The notes under the pieces: model-generated
What the model was told of the DNA's origin: nothing
The model's input: the letters and a program-made list of their open reading frames with translations, nothing else
Databases searched by the model: none
Source of the DNA: Roseiarcus sp036488815
GTDB lineage: Bacteria; Pseudomonadota; Alphaproteobacteria; Rhizobiales; Beijerinckiaceae
Direction of reading: 5' to 3'
Assembly (NCBI GenBank): GCA_036488815.1
Contig: DASXGX010000070.1
Span: forward strand, 103,220-167,219
Length of the DNA: 64,000 nucleotides
Part shown: positions 33,025 through 41,736 of the stretch, one piece after another
Layout: each line of letters begins with the position of its first letter
Position numbering within the stretch: position 1 is the first letter of the stretch
Program-made: the position numbers and the translations under genes

Positions 33025-33993
33025 TCAGAGTGCTTCGCGTATCGCTTGCAGCAGCTTTTGCCGGTCGCGGCGGGCCGTCAACGCCCCGTCCATATCGACA
33101 GGGGTGAACTTGGCTTGGGCGTGCGGCTGAAGCTGGCCGATCAGGTCGAGGTCGGCGGAGATGACCGTGCCGATCATGAAATAGCCTCCGCCCGAAACGG
33201 CGTCGCGATGCAGCACGATCGGCTCGGTTCCGCTCGGCACTTGCACGGAGCCGTAGGGGTAGCAGGCGTCGACGATATTCGACGGATCCGAGCCGGCCCC
33301 GAACGGCGGCTCGCGCGGCACGAATTCGAGCGGCCGCCCGCCGCGGAAGCGATAGCCGATGCGGTCCGCCTCCGGGGCGACCTTCCATGTATCGGCGAAG
33401 AATTGCTCGTGCGCCGCCTCGGTCGTGCGGTGCCAGTAGAGACCCGGCATCATGCGAAGCTCGACCTGCTGGCCCGGGGAGCGCCGCAAAGCCTCTGGCA
33501 CGCTGCGTCCCTCCGCGGCGCCCGAGGCGGCTCCGGTCGGCAAGACGTCACCGGCAGCCAGCTTGCGGCCTTGGAAGCCGCCGAGAGCCCCGAGCGCGTA
33601 GGTCGAGCGCGAGCCGAGCACGACGGGCGCGTCGACGCCGCCGGAGATCGCGATGTAGGCGCGAGCGCCGGTCTTCAGGTGGCCGAAAGAGAGAGTCTGG
33701 CCGCTGCGCACGCGGAAGGAGGTCCAGGTCGGCCGCGCCTCGCCGTCGATCTTCGGTGGCAATTCGGCGCCGGTGACGGCGACCGTCGCGTCGCTGGTGA
33801 ATTCAAGCTCCGGGCCCAGGAAGGCGGCCTCGAGGACCGCCGCGTCCTCTGGATTGCCGACCAGCATATTGGCCGCGCGCAAGGCCAGGCGGTCCATCCC
33901 GCCGGAAAGCGGAATGCCGATGTGATAGTAGCCGGGCCGGCCAAGGTCCTGCACGGTCGTCGACAGTCCCGGCTTGACGACTTTAATGGCCAT
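33025..33993 (-). CDS. pxpC: 5-oxoprolinase subunit C (KipA/allophanate hydrolase subunit 2 family)
   Basis: A 322-residue biotin-dependent-carboxyltransferase-like protein (AHS2 family). Family features: MAIKVVKPGLSTTVQDLGRP cut before GYYHIG, RAANMLVGNPEDAAVLE, YIAISGGVDAPVVLGSRSTY, and GIHWxx-like PGLYWHRTTEAAHEQFFADT. PxpABC hydrolyses 5-oxoproline to glutamate with ATP. The start overlaps the end of pxpB by 11 bases. Distal gene of pxpA-accB-accC-pxpB-pxpC. Family members also act as kinase inhibitors (KipIA) in Bacillus, but the operon favours oxoprolinase. Confidence 0.88.
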   Translation of the reverse strand: MAIKVVKPGLSTTVQDLGRPGYYHIGIPLSGGMDRLALRAANMLVGNPEDAAVLEAAFLGPELEFTSDATVAVTGAELPPKIDGEARPTWTSFRVRSGQTLSFGHLKTGARAYIAISGGVDAPVVLGSRSTYALGALGGFQGRKLAAGDVLPTGAASGAAEGRSVPEALRRSPGQQVELRMMPGLYWHRTTEAAHEQFFADTWKVAPEADRIGYRFRGGRPLEFVPREPPFGAGSDPSNIVDACYPYGSVQVPSGTEPIVLHRDAVSGGGYFMIGTVISADLDLIGQLQPHAQAKFTPVDMDGALTARRDRQKLLQAIREAL

Positions 33994-34858
33994 AGAGCGC
34001 TCCCGTCAGCTTGGCGTTGGCGCCGTCGATGTCGGCGTGGAAGTCGTCCAGCGAAAAATCGACGTTCGTCATTTTCGGCGCGAACTTGCCCGCGTCCACG
34101 TCGGCGCCGATGGAATCGTATTCCGCCCGATCGATCGGCCGCCATTTGACGATGTCGCCCGGATTGAACAGACACATGAAGTCGCGCAGATACTTGATCT
34201 CTTGGTTGGGGTCGTAGATCGGCATCGGCGTGATGCCGAACATCTGGTACCCGCCGGCGCCGCGCACCGAATAGATGGCTCCGAAACATCCGCCGTGGCC
34301 GACCGTGAGCTTCGGCGTGTCGGTGCGGGGACGTAGGTATTTGGGCGATTGAATCTGCCGTTTACGATCGACCATCTGATAGAGGAACGGCAGTCCGGCG
34401 ACGAAGCCGACCATGGAGACGAACCAGGGCGCGCCGGAATGGGCTTTGATGAAACCCTCGACGCCGTCGAGATTGTTGATCTTGGCGGTGTATTCGATGT
34501 CGGTCATGTCAGGCGCCTGATGCCGGTCGCGAAACCGCAACTGCGTCTCATGAGTCCAGGGATCGTTGTAGAAGACGGGGATCTCGAGGATGCGCGTTTT
34601 GAGCGTCGCGTGCGCGCCGCCGCTCGCCGCTTCGATCGCCTTCACCTCCTTCGCGAGATCGTCGGGCGCGATCTCGTCGGGATTGAATTTGATCTGGAAC
34701 GAGGCGTTCGCCGGGCAGATCTCGGTGACGCCCTTGATGCCCGCTTCGCGCACCGCCTTGGTGATCGACAGGCTCTTGAAGAAGGCTTCGAGCGACATTT
34801 CCTCGTCGCATTCGACGAACAAGTGCTCGTCGCCCCCGAACGAATAGCGGCTGCTCAT
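33983..34858 (-). CDS. pxpB: 5-oxoprolinase subunit B (KipI/allophanate hydrolase subunit 1 family)
   Basis: A 291-residue AHS1-family protein. It opens with RYSFGGDEHLFVECDEEMSL; the C-terminal domain has LPFLYQMVDRKR, the glycine-rich VGHGGCFGAIYSVRGAGGYQ and the DPNQEIKYL and LFNPGDIVKW motifs typical of the family. It is longer than many PxpB proteins because of an insert around residues 50-130. ATG 34858 overlaps the accC stop by 4 bases. Works as a complex with PxpC and PxpA. Confidence 0.85.
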   Translation of the reverse strand: MSSRYSFGGDEHLFVECDEEMSLEAFFKSLSITKAVREAGIKGVTEICPANASFQIKFNPDEIAPDDLAKEVKAIEAASGGAHATLKTRILEIPVFYNDPWTHETQLRFRDRHQAPDMTDIEYTAKINNLDGVEGFIKAHSGAPWFVSMVGFVAGLPFLYQMVDRKRQIQSPKYLRPRTDTPKLTVGHGGCFGAIYSVRGAGGYQMFGITPMPIYDPNQEIKYLRDFMCLFNPGDIVKWRPIDRAEYDSIGADVDAGKFAPKMTNVDFSLDDFHADIDGANAKLTGALYGH

Positions 34859-36234
34859 GGGCTGCTTCCTTCCTTCGTGGCGTTCTCGCGGGCCGCGAGC
34901 CATTGCTCGAGCCATCGGGTGTGAAAGGCGCCCACGGCGACCTCGGGATCGTCGACGAGGCGGCGATGCAGCGAGGCGGTCGTCGCGACCCCCTCGACTT
35001 TCAACTCCTTCAACGCGCGGCGCAAGCGCGACAAAGCGGCCTCGCGCGTCTCGTCCCAAACGATGAGCTTGCCGAGCAGCGAATCGTAGAACGGCGGGAT
35101 CGCATAGCCGGGATAGAGCAGCGTGTCGAAACGCACGCCCGGGCCGCCGGGCGTCTGAAGGTCGGTGACGACGCCCGGGGAGGGGCGGAAATCGAGATCC
35201 GGATTCTCGGCGTTGATGCGCACCTCGATCGCGTGCCCGCGCGGCGCAATATCCGCCTGCCGCCAGCGAAGCCGCTCGCCGGAAGCGATGCGCAGCATTT
35301 CCCGCACAAGATCGACGCCGGTGATCATCTCGGTGACGGGGTGCTCGACCTGGATGCGCGTGTTCATCTCGAGAAAATAGAACGCACCGGTCAGATCGTC
35401 GTAGAGATATTCGAGCGTGCCCGCGCCACGATAGCCGACCGATTTCGTCAGCGACACCGCGGACGCGCAGAGCTTTTCGCGCACGGAAGGGGCGAGGAGG
35501 GCTGCCGGAGCTTCCTCCCAGACCTTCTGGCGCCGGCGCTGCAGCGAGCATTCGCGTTCGCCGAGATGGATCGCGTCATGCCCGTCGCCGAGCACCTGCA
35601 CTTCGATGTGCCGCGCGCGGCCGACGAGCTTTTCGACGTAGAGCGCGCCGTCGCCGAACGCCGCCTTGGCCTCGGCCGCAGCTTGGTCGAAGGCCGCCTC
35701 GAACGCCTCGGGCGTTTCGACTGCGCGAATGCCGCGACCGCCGCCGCCGGCCGCCGCCTTGATCATCACGGGATAACCGATGCTGTCGGCGAGGCGGCGC
35801 GCGACGTCATGGTCGCTGAGCTTGCCTTCGGAGCCCGGAACCACCGGCACGCCGGCGGCGATCGCCGCCCCGCGCGCGGCGACTTTGTCGCCCATTCTGC
35901 GGATGGTGTCGCCGCGCGGGCCGACGAATGTGAGGCCCGCCGCTTCCACCGCATCGGCGAAGGCTGCGTTCTCCGAGAGAAATCCGTAGCCCGGATGCAC
36001 GGCGTCGGCGCTGGTCTGGCGGGCGGCGTCGAGGATCGCGGCGACGTTGAGATAGGACTTGGCCGCGGCGGGCGGACCAATGTTCACCGCCTCGTCGGCC
36101 ATGCGGACAGCGAGCGAGTCCGCATCGGCGGCGCTGTGGACCTGAATCGTCGTCATGCCAAGCTCGCGCGCCGCGCGCTGAATGCGCACGGCGATTTCGC
36201 CGCGATTGGCGATCAACAGGCGCTTGATCGCCAT
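34855..36234 (-). CDS. accC: Biotin carboxylase (AccC-type)
   Basis: A 459-residue ATP-grasp biotin carboxylase. It opens with KRLLIANRGEIAVRI; the glycine-rich ATP loop is AAAGGGGRGIR, followed by RHIEVQVLGD, GERECSLQRRRQK and the catalytic NTRIQVEHPVTEMITG. It would charge the biotin on the neighbouring carrier protein. Because it lies within a pxp operon rather than with accD, its natural acceptor is probably the PxpB/PxpC pair or another carboxyltransferase; genomes usually carry a separate housekeeping copy. A longer upstream open frame is a shadow. Confidence 0.92.
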   Translation of the reverse strand: MAIKRLLIANRGEIAVRIQRAARELGMTTIQVHSAADADSLAVRMADEAVNIGPPAAAKSYLNVAAILDAARQTSADAVHPGYGFLSENAAFADAVEAAGLTFVGPRGDTIRRMGDKVAARGAAIAAGVPVVPGSEGKLSDHDVARRLADSIGYPVMIKAAAGGGGRGIRAVETPEAFEAAFDQAAAEAKAAFGDGALYVEKLVGRARHIEVQVLGDGHDAIHLGERECSLQRRRQKVWEEAPAALLAPSVREKLCASAVSLTKSVGYRGAGTLEYLYDDLTGAFYFLEMNTRIQVEHPVTEMITGVDLVREMLRIASGERLRWRQADIAPRGHAIEVRINAENPDLDFRPSPGVVTDLQTPGGPGVRFDTLLYPGYAIPPFYDSLLGKLIVWDETREAALSRLRRALKELKVEGVATTASLHRRLVDDPEVAVGAFHTRWLEQWLAARENATKEGSSP

Positions 36235-36236
36235 GC

Positions 36237-36473
36237 TTACTCGACCTCGAGCAGCGGCTGGCTCGACATGACAGGGTCTTCGTCCTCGGCGAGGAAGCGC
36301 ACGACCTTCCCCGCGGCGTCGGCGTGGACCTCGATGAAGGACTTCATAACTTCGACGAGGCCGACGACGTCGCCCACGGCGACCGCGTCTCCCTCGGACT
36401 TGAACGGCGGCTTGTCGGGCCCCGGCTTGCGATAAAAGGTTCCGGGCACTGGAGAAAGGATCTGCGTCGACAT
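36237..36473 (-). CDS. accB: Minimal biotin carboxyl carrier protein
   Basis: A 78-residue biotinyl domain with nothing before it, half the length of a housekeeping AccB. The biotin-accepting lysine is Lys 44 in LVEVMKSFIEV; the usual AMKM is replaced by VMKS, a variant seen in stand-alone carriers. SPVPGTFYRKPGPD at residues 7-20 is the conserved first strand. Two bases separate it from accC. It likely serves the pxp-linked carboxylase only. Confidence 0.88.
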   Translation of the reverse strand: MSTQILSPVPGTFYRKPGPDKPPFKSEGDAVAVGDVVGLVEVMKSFIEVHADAAGKVVRFLAEDEDPVMSSQPLLEVE

Positions 36474-36497
36474 GGGTCCCCCCTGGGAAAATCGGCT

Positions 36498-37217
36498 TTA
36501 CGCTTGGCGCGGCACGGCGGCCCGAACCGCCGCCGCAATGGCGGTGGCGTTGGGCGTGTCGGAATGCACGCAGATGGTCTCGGCGCCCACCCGGATGTCG
36601 CGGCCGCCGACGCTGGCGACCTTGCCTTCCGCAATCGCGCGTCGGCACTTGGCCGCGGCGGCGTCGGGATCCTTCGCGTCGTGCTCGCGCGTGATGATCA
36701 GGCGGCCGTCGTCGTCGTAGTCGAGATCGGCGTAGAATTCCGCCATGAAGCGGCGTCCGCGCGCGGGATATATCGTTTCATGCAACGTGCCGAGCATGCC
36801 GACCAGCGGAACGTTGAACACCTCGGCCGCGTCGCAGACCGCGTGCGCGATCGCCTCGTCGCGCGCCGCCATTCCATAGAGCGAACCGTGCGGCTTGACA
36901 TGATTGAGCGCCATGCCCTCCGCCTCGAGGAAGCCTTTCAGCGCCCCGATCTGATAGATCAGGCAGTTCGCGAGTTCCTCACGGCCGATCTTCATCTCGC
37001 GGCGGCCGAAACCCTGGAGATCCGGCAAAGAGGGATGCGCGCCGACCTTCACCCCGTGCGTCTTCGCCAGCTTCACCGTCGCGCGCATATGGTTGAAGTC
37101 CGAGGCGTGGAAGCCGCAGGCGACGTTGGCGATGTCGATCAAGGGCATCAGGCCGGCGTCGTCTCCGAGCCGATAGAGTCCGAACGACTCGCCCATATCG
37201 CAGTTGATCGTCGTCAC
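36498..37217 (-). CDS. pxpA: 5-oxoprolinase subunit A (LamB/YcsF family)
   Basis: A 239-residue LamB/YcsF protein. The signature INCDMGESFG begins at residue 4, then IANVACGFHASDFNHMR, VGAHPSLPDLQGFGRREM, and VKPHGSLYGMAA. It is the first gene of the minus-strand pxp operon. GTG 37217 is the start, preceded by a purine-rich GGGGGGAACGG. PxpA with PxpBC cleaves 5-oxoproline, removing a spontaneous glutamate/glutamine damage product or, here, possibly an imported lactam. The LysR gene at 37314 is divergent and a candidate regulator. Confidence 0.9.
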   Translation of the reverse strand: MTTINCDMGESFGLYRLGDDAGLMPLIDIANVACGFHASDFNHMRATVKLAKTHGVKVGAHPSLPDLQGFGRREMKIGREELANCLIYQIGALKGFLEAEGMALNHVKPHGSLYGMAARDEAIAHAVCDAAEVFNVPLVGMLGTLHETIYPARGRRFMAEFYADLDYDDDGRLIITREHDAKDPDAAAAKCRRAIAEGKVASVGGRDIRVGAETICVHSDTPNATAIAAAVRAAVPRQA

Positions 37218-37265
37218 CCCGTTCCCCCCAAACCCGTTCTCATCGCAAGTTGCGCAATGCAGCTA

Positions 37266-37279
37266 CTATTGTAAAATAG
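37266..37279. promoter_or_regulatory. AT-rich dyad between pxpA and the divergent LysR gene
   Basis: CTATT (37266-37270) and AATAG (37275-37279) form a perfect inverted repeat within the only AT-rich part of the 96-base divergent gap. Position and symmetry fit a LysR-type binding site that controls both promoters. Inference from layout only. Confidence 0.4.
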
Positions 37280-37313
37280 CAAATACTATAAATGCGTATC
37301 GGAAAAAACGATT

Positions 37314-38219
37314 TTGGACCTCTCGCTGCGCCAGTTCCGCTATTTCCTCGCGACTGCGGAAGCCGGCCAGGTCAGCCAGGCCGCGGTGGGCCTCAACGTT
37401 TCGCAATCGACCGTGACGGCGGCCCTGCAACAACTCGAGGCGACGCTCGGCGTCGAGCTGTTTCGGCGTTCGCCGGCAGGCATGGAGCTTACGGTGGAGG
37501 GCGCGCGCTTTCTCTCGCACGCGCGCGAGGTGATGGCGGCAGTGGGCGCGGCCAAGCGCGCGCAGCTCACGCAGACGACCTCGGTCAAGGGTCTGATTCG
37601 CGTCGGCCTGACCTACACGGTCGCCGGCTATTTCCTGCCTCGCCACTATTCTCGCTTCGTGCGCAACTATCCTGATGTCCAGGTGCAACTGTTCGAGCTC
37701 CCGCGCACGGCGATCGAGATCGGCTTGAAGGACCGTACGCTCGACATCGCGGTCATGCTCGTTTCGAACCTCAGGGACCGGGCGGCCATCGCCTCGGAGA
37801 CGCTGCTGCGCTCGCGTCGACGTCTATGGCTGCCGGCCGACCACTCCATGCTGCAGGCCGAGCGGATCGATCTTGCCGAGGTTTCCAAGGCCCCGTACAT
37901 CGTGCTGTCGGTCGACGAGGCGCATCAAACAGCCTCGCGCTATTGGGAGCCTACAGGGTTCCGGCCGAACGTGATCTTCACCACCTCCTCGGTGGAGGCT
38001 GTGCGCAGCATGGTCGCCGACGGGCTCGGCGTGACCATTCTCTCCGACATGGTCTATCGGCCCTGGTCGCTCGAGGGGCAGCGCATCGAGCGCCGGGACG
38101 TCGCGACGGCGATCCCGACGATGGACGTCGGGCTTGCCTGGCGGCAGTCGGAAGCGCTGGTTCCGGCCGCGCGCGCCTTCGCAGATTTCCTGGCGCTTTC
38201 GGTCAGCGGCGCGGCGTGA
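37314..38219 (+). CDS. LysR-family transcriptional regulator
   Basis: A 301-residue LysR regulator. The N-terminal winged helix covers residues 4-62 (LRQFRYFLATAEAGQVSQAA, NVSQSTVTAALQQLEATLGV, ELFRRSPAGMELTVEG), followed by the two-lobed effector domain (GLIRVGLTYTVAGYFLPRHY, VTILSDMVYRPWSLEGQRI). It starts with TTG at 37314; no ATG or GTG precedes the HTH in frame. Divergent from the pxp operon and convergent with the itaconate genes, so it could control either; classic LysR geography favours pxp. Confidence 0.88.
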   Translation: MDLSLRQFRYFLATAEAGQVSQAAVGLNVSQSTVTAALQQLEATLGVELFRRSPAGMELTVEGARFLSHAREVMAAVGAAKRAQLTQTTSVKGLIRVGLTYTVAGYFLPRHYSRFVRNYPDVQVQLFELPRTAIEIGLKDRTLDIAVMLVSNLRDRAAIASETLLRSRRRLWLPADHSMLQAERIDLAEVSKAPYIVLSVDEAHQTASRYWEPTGFRPNVIFTTSSVEAVRSMVADGLGVTILSDMVYRPWSLEGQRIERRDVATAIPTMDVGLAWRQSEALVPAARAFADFLALSVSGAA

Positions 38220-38283
38220 GGACGGGGCAGAGGTCAGGACGATCTGGCGCTGTAGGCGCCTGCTGCGCCTCGCCATTTGGCGT

Positions 38284-39120
38284 TCAGGTCGTGCGGGCGG
38301 TCATCGTGACCTGGCCTCGCGCGTTCTCAATCCAAAGCTCCGCTCCCGCGCCGCAGACCTTGAAGACCTGCTGGTCGAAGAGCGGCGTGACGCCGCGGAA
38401 GGAAAAGCTGGCGGGCAGGGCGCCGCCGCGCATGGCGCGCGCCATCCGAAGGAGATAGGTCGCCTGCAAGGGACCGTGGACAACCAGCCCGGGGTAGTTC
38501 TCAACCTCCGTCGCATAGGGCCGGTCGTAATGGATGCGGTGACCATTGAAGGTGGCGGCGGAATAGCGGAACAGGAGCGTCGCGCTGGCTTCAATCGAGA
38601 GCGACCGTTCCGGCCCTGGCCTGGCCGGCGCCTCGCCGCCGCTCGCGCTCGCACCTTGCGCGACGGCCTCGCGATAGACGATGTCTTGGCGCTCCGAGAG
38701 CGCCAAGCCTCGCTCGGTGGTGTAAGCATGGGCGACGGTGACGAACAGCAGCGGGCCGCTGCGGCCGTCCTTGAACGCGACGTCTTCGATACGCGAGCGC
38801 CGCGTGACCCGGTCGCCGACGCGCAATGGCGTACCGGAGAACGTCAGCTCGCCTCCCGCCCACATGCGGCGCGGCAGGGGAGCGGGCGGCAGAAAGCCGC
38901 CGCGCGCCGGATGACCGTCCGGCCCGAGGCCGGACATGCCGGCGATGTCCGGTGCAAGGCACCAGTGGATTCCCGTCGGCGCCTCGGCGCCTTCCGACGC
39001 CTCGCCGTCGTCGTCCAACACGGCGAGGAGACTCGCGGCGAGCCGGGGCGTGATGACGTCGTCGGCTTCGGCCGTTCGTCCGATCCAGGTCCTGAGGCGC
39101 TCGATGTCGATCAACGTCAT
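38284..39120 (-). CDS. ich: Itaconyl-/mesaconyl-CoA hydratase-like enzyme (HTD2/MaoC family)
   Basis: A 278-residue double-hotdog hydratase of the HTD2 type. The N-terminal half has WIGRTAEADDVITP and the GFLPPAPLPRRMWAGGELTF block; the C-terminal half has the hydratase motif FRYSAATFNGHRIHYDRPYA with the catalytic-type His, then VVHGPLQATYLLRM. Relatives hydrate itaconyl-CoA to citramalyl-CoA (Ich) or mesaconyl-C4-CoA. The operon with citramalyl-CoA-lyase-like and CoA-transferase genes favours Ich. It follows the acyl-CoA dehydrogenase gene after 12 bases and is the last gene of the minus-strand unit. Confidence 0.78.
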   Translation of the reverse strand: MTLIDIERLRTWIGRTAEADDVITPRLAASLLAVLDDDGEASEGAEAPTGIHWCLAPDIAGMSGLGPDGHPARGGFLPPAPLPRRMWAGGELTFSGTPLRVGDRVTRRSRIEDVAFKDGRSGPLLFVTVAHAYTTERGLALSERQDIVYREAVAQGASASGGEAPARPGPERSLSIEASATLLFRYSAATFNGHRIHYDRPYATEVENYPGLVVHGPLQATYLLRMARAMRGGALPASFSFRGVTPLFDQQVFKVCGAGAELWIENARGQVTMTARTT

Positions 39121-39132
39121 GGGTTCTTGCCC

Positions 39133-40287
39133 TCAGTACGAGCGCGGCATGCCGAGCACGTGCTCGGCGAGGAAGCTGAGGATCAGGTTGGTCGAGATCG
39201 GCGCAACCTGATAGAGGCGCGTTTCGCGGAATTTGCGTTCGACGTCGTATTCCTCGGCGAAGGCGAAGCCGCCGTGGGTCTGCACGCAGGCCTCCGCCGC
39301 GGCCCATGACGCCTCCGCGGCGAGCATCTTCGCCATGTTCGCCTCGGCGCCGCAATTCTCGCCAGCTTCATAGAGCCGCGCCGCCTCGCGCACCATCAGG
39401 TCGGCCGCCCGCATCTGCGCATAGGCGCGGGCGATCGGGAACTGGACGCCCTGGTTCTGGCCGATCGGCCGGCCGAACACCATGCGCTCGCTGGCGTAGC
39501 GGCTCGCCTTTTCGATGAACCAGCGCGCGTCGCCGACGCATTCGGCGGCGATCAGAATGCGTTCGGCGTTCATGCCGGACAGAATGTAGCGGAACCCCTT
39601 GCCTTCCTCGCCGATCAAATTCTCGGCGGGCACGCGCACATTGTCGAAGAAGACCTCCGTCGTCGCGTGGTTCATCATCGTGCGGATCGGGCGGATCGTC
39701 ATGCCCGCCTTCTTCGCTTCGCGCATGTCGACGACGAACACCGACATGCCGTCGGTGCGCTTGGCGACCTCTTCCTTCGGCGTCGTTCGCGCGAGCAGCA
39801 GCATCAGGTCGGAATGCTCGGCGCGCGAAGTCCAGATCTTCTGGCCGTTGACGACGTAGGCGTCGCCTTCCCTCCGCGCGAAGGTCTTGATCGAGGTGGT
39901 GTCCGTGCCGCTGGTCGGCTCGGTGACGCCGAATGCCTGCAGCCTCAGTTCGCCGGAGGCGATGCCGGGGAGGTAACGGCGCTTCTGCTCGGCGTTTCCG
40001 TGGCGTAGGATCGCGCCCATGATGTACATCTGCGCGTGGCAGGCGCCGCCGTTGCAGCCAGCGCGCTGCACCTCTTCGAGGATCGCCGCCGCGGCGGACA
40101 AGGGAAGCCCGGAGCCGCCATATTCCTCGGGGATCAGCGCCGAGAGATAGCCCGCCTTGGTGAGCGCGTCGACGAACTCGGAGGGGTAGGCGCTTTCGCG
40201 ATCGAGCTTCTGCCAGTAGGCGCCGGGAAATTCCTGGCACAGCTTGGCGACTTCCTCGCGGATCTCGGCGTAGTTGGCGTCTGGCAT
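39133..40287 (-). CDS. Acyl-CoA dehydrogenase
   Basis: A 384-residue FAD-dependent acyl-CoA dehydrogenase with the full N-terminal helical, middle beta and C-terminal helical layout. Recognisable blocks: IPEEYGGSGLPLSAAA, QAFGVTEPTSGTDTTSIKTF cut from ARREGD, VNGQKIWTSRAEHSD, GRPIGQNQGVQFPIA and a late QTHGGFAFAEEYDVERKFRE. Homologues accompany the pseudomonad itaconate genes, where their step is not defined; they could oxidise a methylsuccinyl-type CoA ester to the itaconyl or mesaconyl level. Confidence 0.9.
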   Translation of the reverse strand: MPDANYAEIREEVAKLCQEFPGAYWQKLDRESAYPSEFVDALTKAGYLSALIPEEYGGSGLPLSAAAAILEEVQRAGCNGGACHAQMYIMGAILRHGNAEQKRRYLPGIASGELRLQAFGVTEPTSGTDTTSIKTFARREGDAYVVNGQKIWTSRAEHSDLMLLLARTTPKEEVAKRTDGMSVFVVDMREAKKAGMTIRPIRTMMNHATTEVFFDNVRVPAENLIGEEGKGFRYILSGMNAERILIAAECVGDARWFIEKASRYASERMVFGRPIGQNQGVQFPIARAYAQMRAADLMVREAARLYEAGENCGAEANMAKMLAAEASWAAAEACVQTHGGFAFAEEYDVERKFRETRLYQVAPISTNLILSFLAEHVLGMPRSY

Positions 40288-40362
40288 GGGGGCCGCTGTT
40301 CCTGAATTCTGAAGGTTGGAATGAAATTGCGTTGGTCGCGAGACGCGCAGTCCGGGCGAGCG

Positions 40363-41736
40363 CTATGCGCGGGGCAGCGCCCGCATCGCCGCGCGGAAAT
40401 CCGCGATGTCCTCGAGATGCGAAAGCTTCGCCGACAACGCTTGAGCGCCGTCCTCCAGAACCGGACGCGCGAGCAGCAGGAACTTCTCGCTCAACGCCGC
40501 GGCGCTCGGAAACGTCTCGGGCTCGCCGGAGGGATCCGCGATCAGGCGTTCGACAATTTCGCCACGCGTGCGAACGCGGAGATGGGCGCCGAAGGGATGG
40601 CGGCGGCCTTCCAGACGATCATCCTGAACGACGTTGACGCGGTCGGCGATCGCCTCGACCTCGGGGTTGCCGAGAAGGCGATAGTCGTCCCAGCCGAACC
40701 GCCCCTGATGAATGGCGACGCCCGCCGTGAACGGCATCGAAAATTGACCGTCGACGACGCCGCGCGCACGACGTTTTTCCGTCAACGGCGCGGCGGTGAG
40801 GACGATGCCGTTCCGGTGCAGGCCGATCGTCACCTCCTCAAAATCCGCCGCATCGAGGCCGCGCTCGGCGCGCAGCGCGAGGAGGCCGTCGAGCGCCGCG
40901 TGAGTGTATCGGCAGCTCGGATAGGGCTTTAGGCCGATCTTCATCGTCTCGAAGACCGCGCCGAGGTCGGCGACGGCCTTTTCAGGTTGCGCGCTGTCGG
41001 AATAGCCGGCGAGGAAGCCGTGCTTGCCCTCGAGGCTCTCGACCGCGCCCTTGAAGCCACGTCGCGCCAACGAGGCGGCGAGGAGGCCGTTCATCGCCGC
41101 GGCGCCGACCTGATAGCGCTTGTTCCAGGCGCCGTTGACGAGGAACTGCAGCGAGCCGGCGGCCTGGCTGGCGGCGACGCCGAAAGCCGAAACGAGAGCA
41201 GCCGCGCTGAGCCCGAAGATCTTGCCCGCTGCGGCCGCCGCCCCGAAGGCGCCGGCGGTAGCCGTCGGATGGAAACCGCGCGCGTAATGGGCGGTCGGAT
41301 CGAGCGCGTTGCCGAGCCGGCAGCAGACTTCATAGCCCGCGACGATTGCAGTCAGCAGATCGCGGCCCGAGGCGCCGACCATCTCGGCCGCCGCCATGGC
41401 GGCGGGGACCACCGGCGCGCTCGGATGCAGCGAACTGTCGGCGTGGGTGTCGTCGAAGTCGAGGGAATGGCCGAGCGCACCATTGAGCAACGCCGCGATG
41501 GGCGGAGCGTAGCGACGCCCAAGACCGAACGCCGTCGCGTCGCCGGGTCCGTCGAGCCCGAGGTCCTTGACCGCGCCGAGCAGAGAGGGCGTTGAATCCG
41601 CGTCGCGCGCGGCGCGAACGACGCTGCCGATGAAATCCATCGCCAGGCTCTTCGCCCGCTTGGGGACCTCGGGCGGAAGCCGGTCGTATTCGAGTTCGGC
41701 GACGTAGCGTGCAAGAATTTCGGTCTCATTGGCCAC
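40363..41736 (-). CDS. MmgE/PrpD-family protein (2-methylcitrate dehydratase / cis-aconitate decarboxylase type)
   Basis: A 457-residue MmgE/PrpD protein. Family pattern: LGRRYAPPIAALLNGALGHS then LDFDDTHADSSLHPSAPVVP, a region with the DD..H..HP active-site residues, and GAFGAAAAAGKIFGLS. The family contains 2-methylcitrate dehydratase and the itaconate-forming cis-aconitate decarboxylase (IRG1/CAD). A homologue sits in the same place in pseudomonad itaconate loci. Which reaction it performs here is open. It overlaps the lyase gene by 11 bases. Confidence 0.85.
   Translation of the reverse strand: MANETEILARYVAELEYDRLPPEVPKRAKSLAMDFIGSVVRAARDADSTPSLLGAVKDLGLDGPGDATAFGLGRRYAPPIAALLNGALGHSLDFDDTHADSSLHPSAPVVPAAMAAAEMVGASGRDLLTAIVAGYEVCCRLGNALDPTAHYARGFHPTATAGAFGAAAAAGKIFGLSAAALVSAFGVAASQAAGSLQFLVNGAWNKRYQVGAAAMNGLLAASLARRGFKGAVESLEGKHGFLAGYSDSAQPEKAVADLGAVFETMKIGLKPYPSCRYTHAALDGLLALRAERGLDAADFEEVTIGLHRNGIVLTAAPLTEKRRARGVVDGQFSMPFTAGVAIHQGRFGWDDYRLLGNPEVEAIADRVNVVQDDRLEGRRHPFGAHLRVRTRGEIVERLIADPSGEPETFPSAAALSEKFLLLARPVLEDGAQALSAKLSHLEDIADFRAAMRALPRA

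Noticed and set aside
37314..38219. LysR gene as the itaconate regulator
   Set aside because: It is convergent with the itaconate genes and divergent from pxpA, so pxp control is the simpler reading; the LysR at 44048 is better placed for itaconate. Not excluded.
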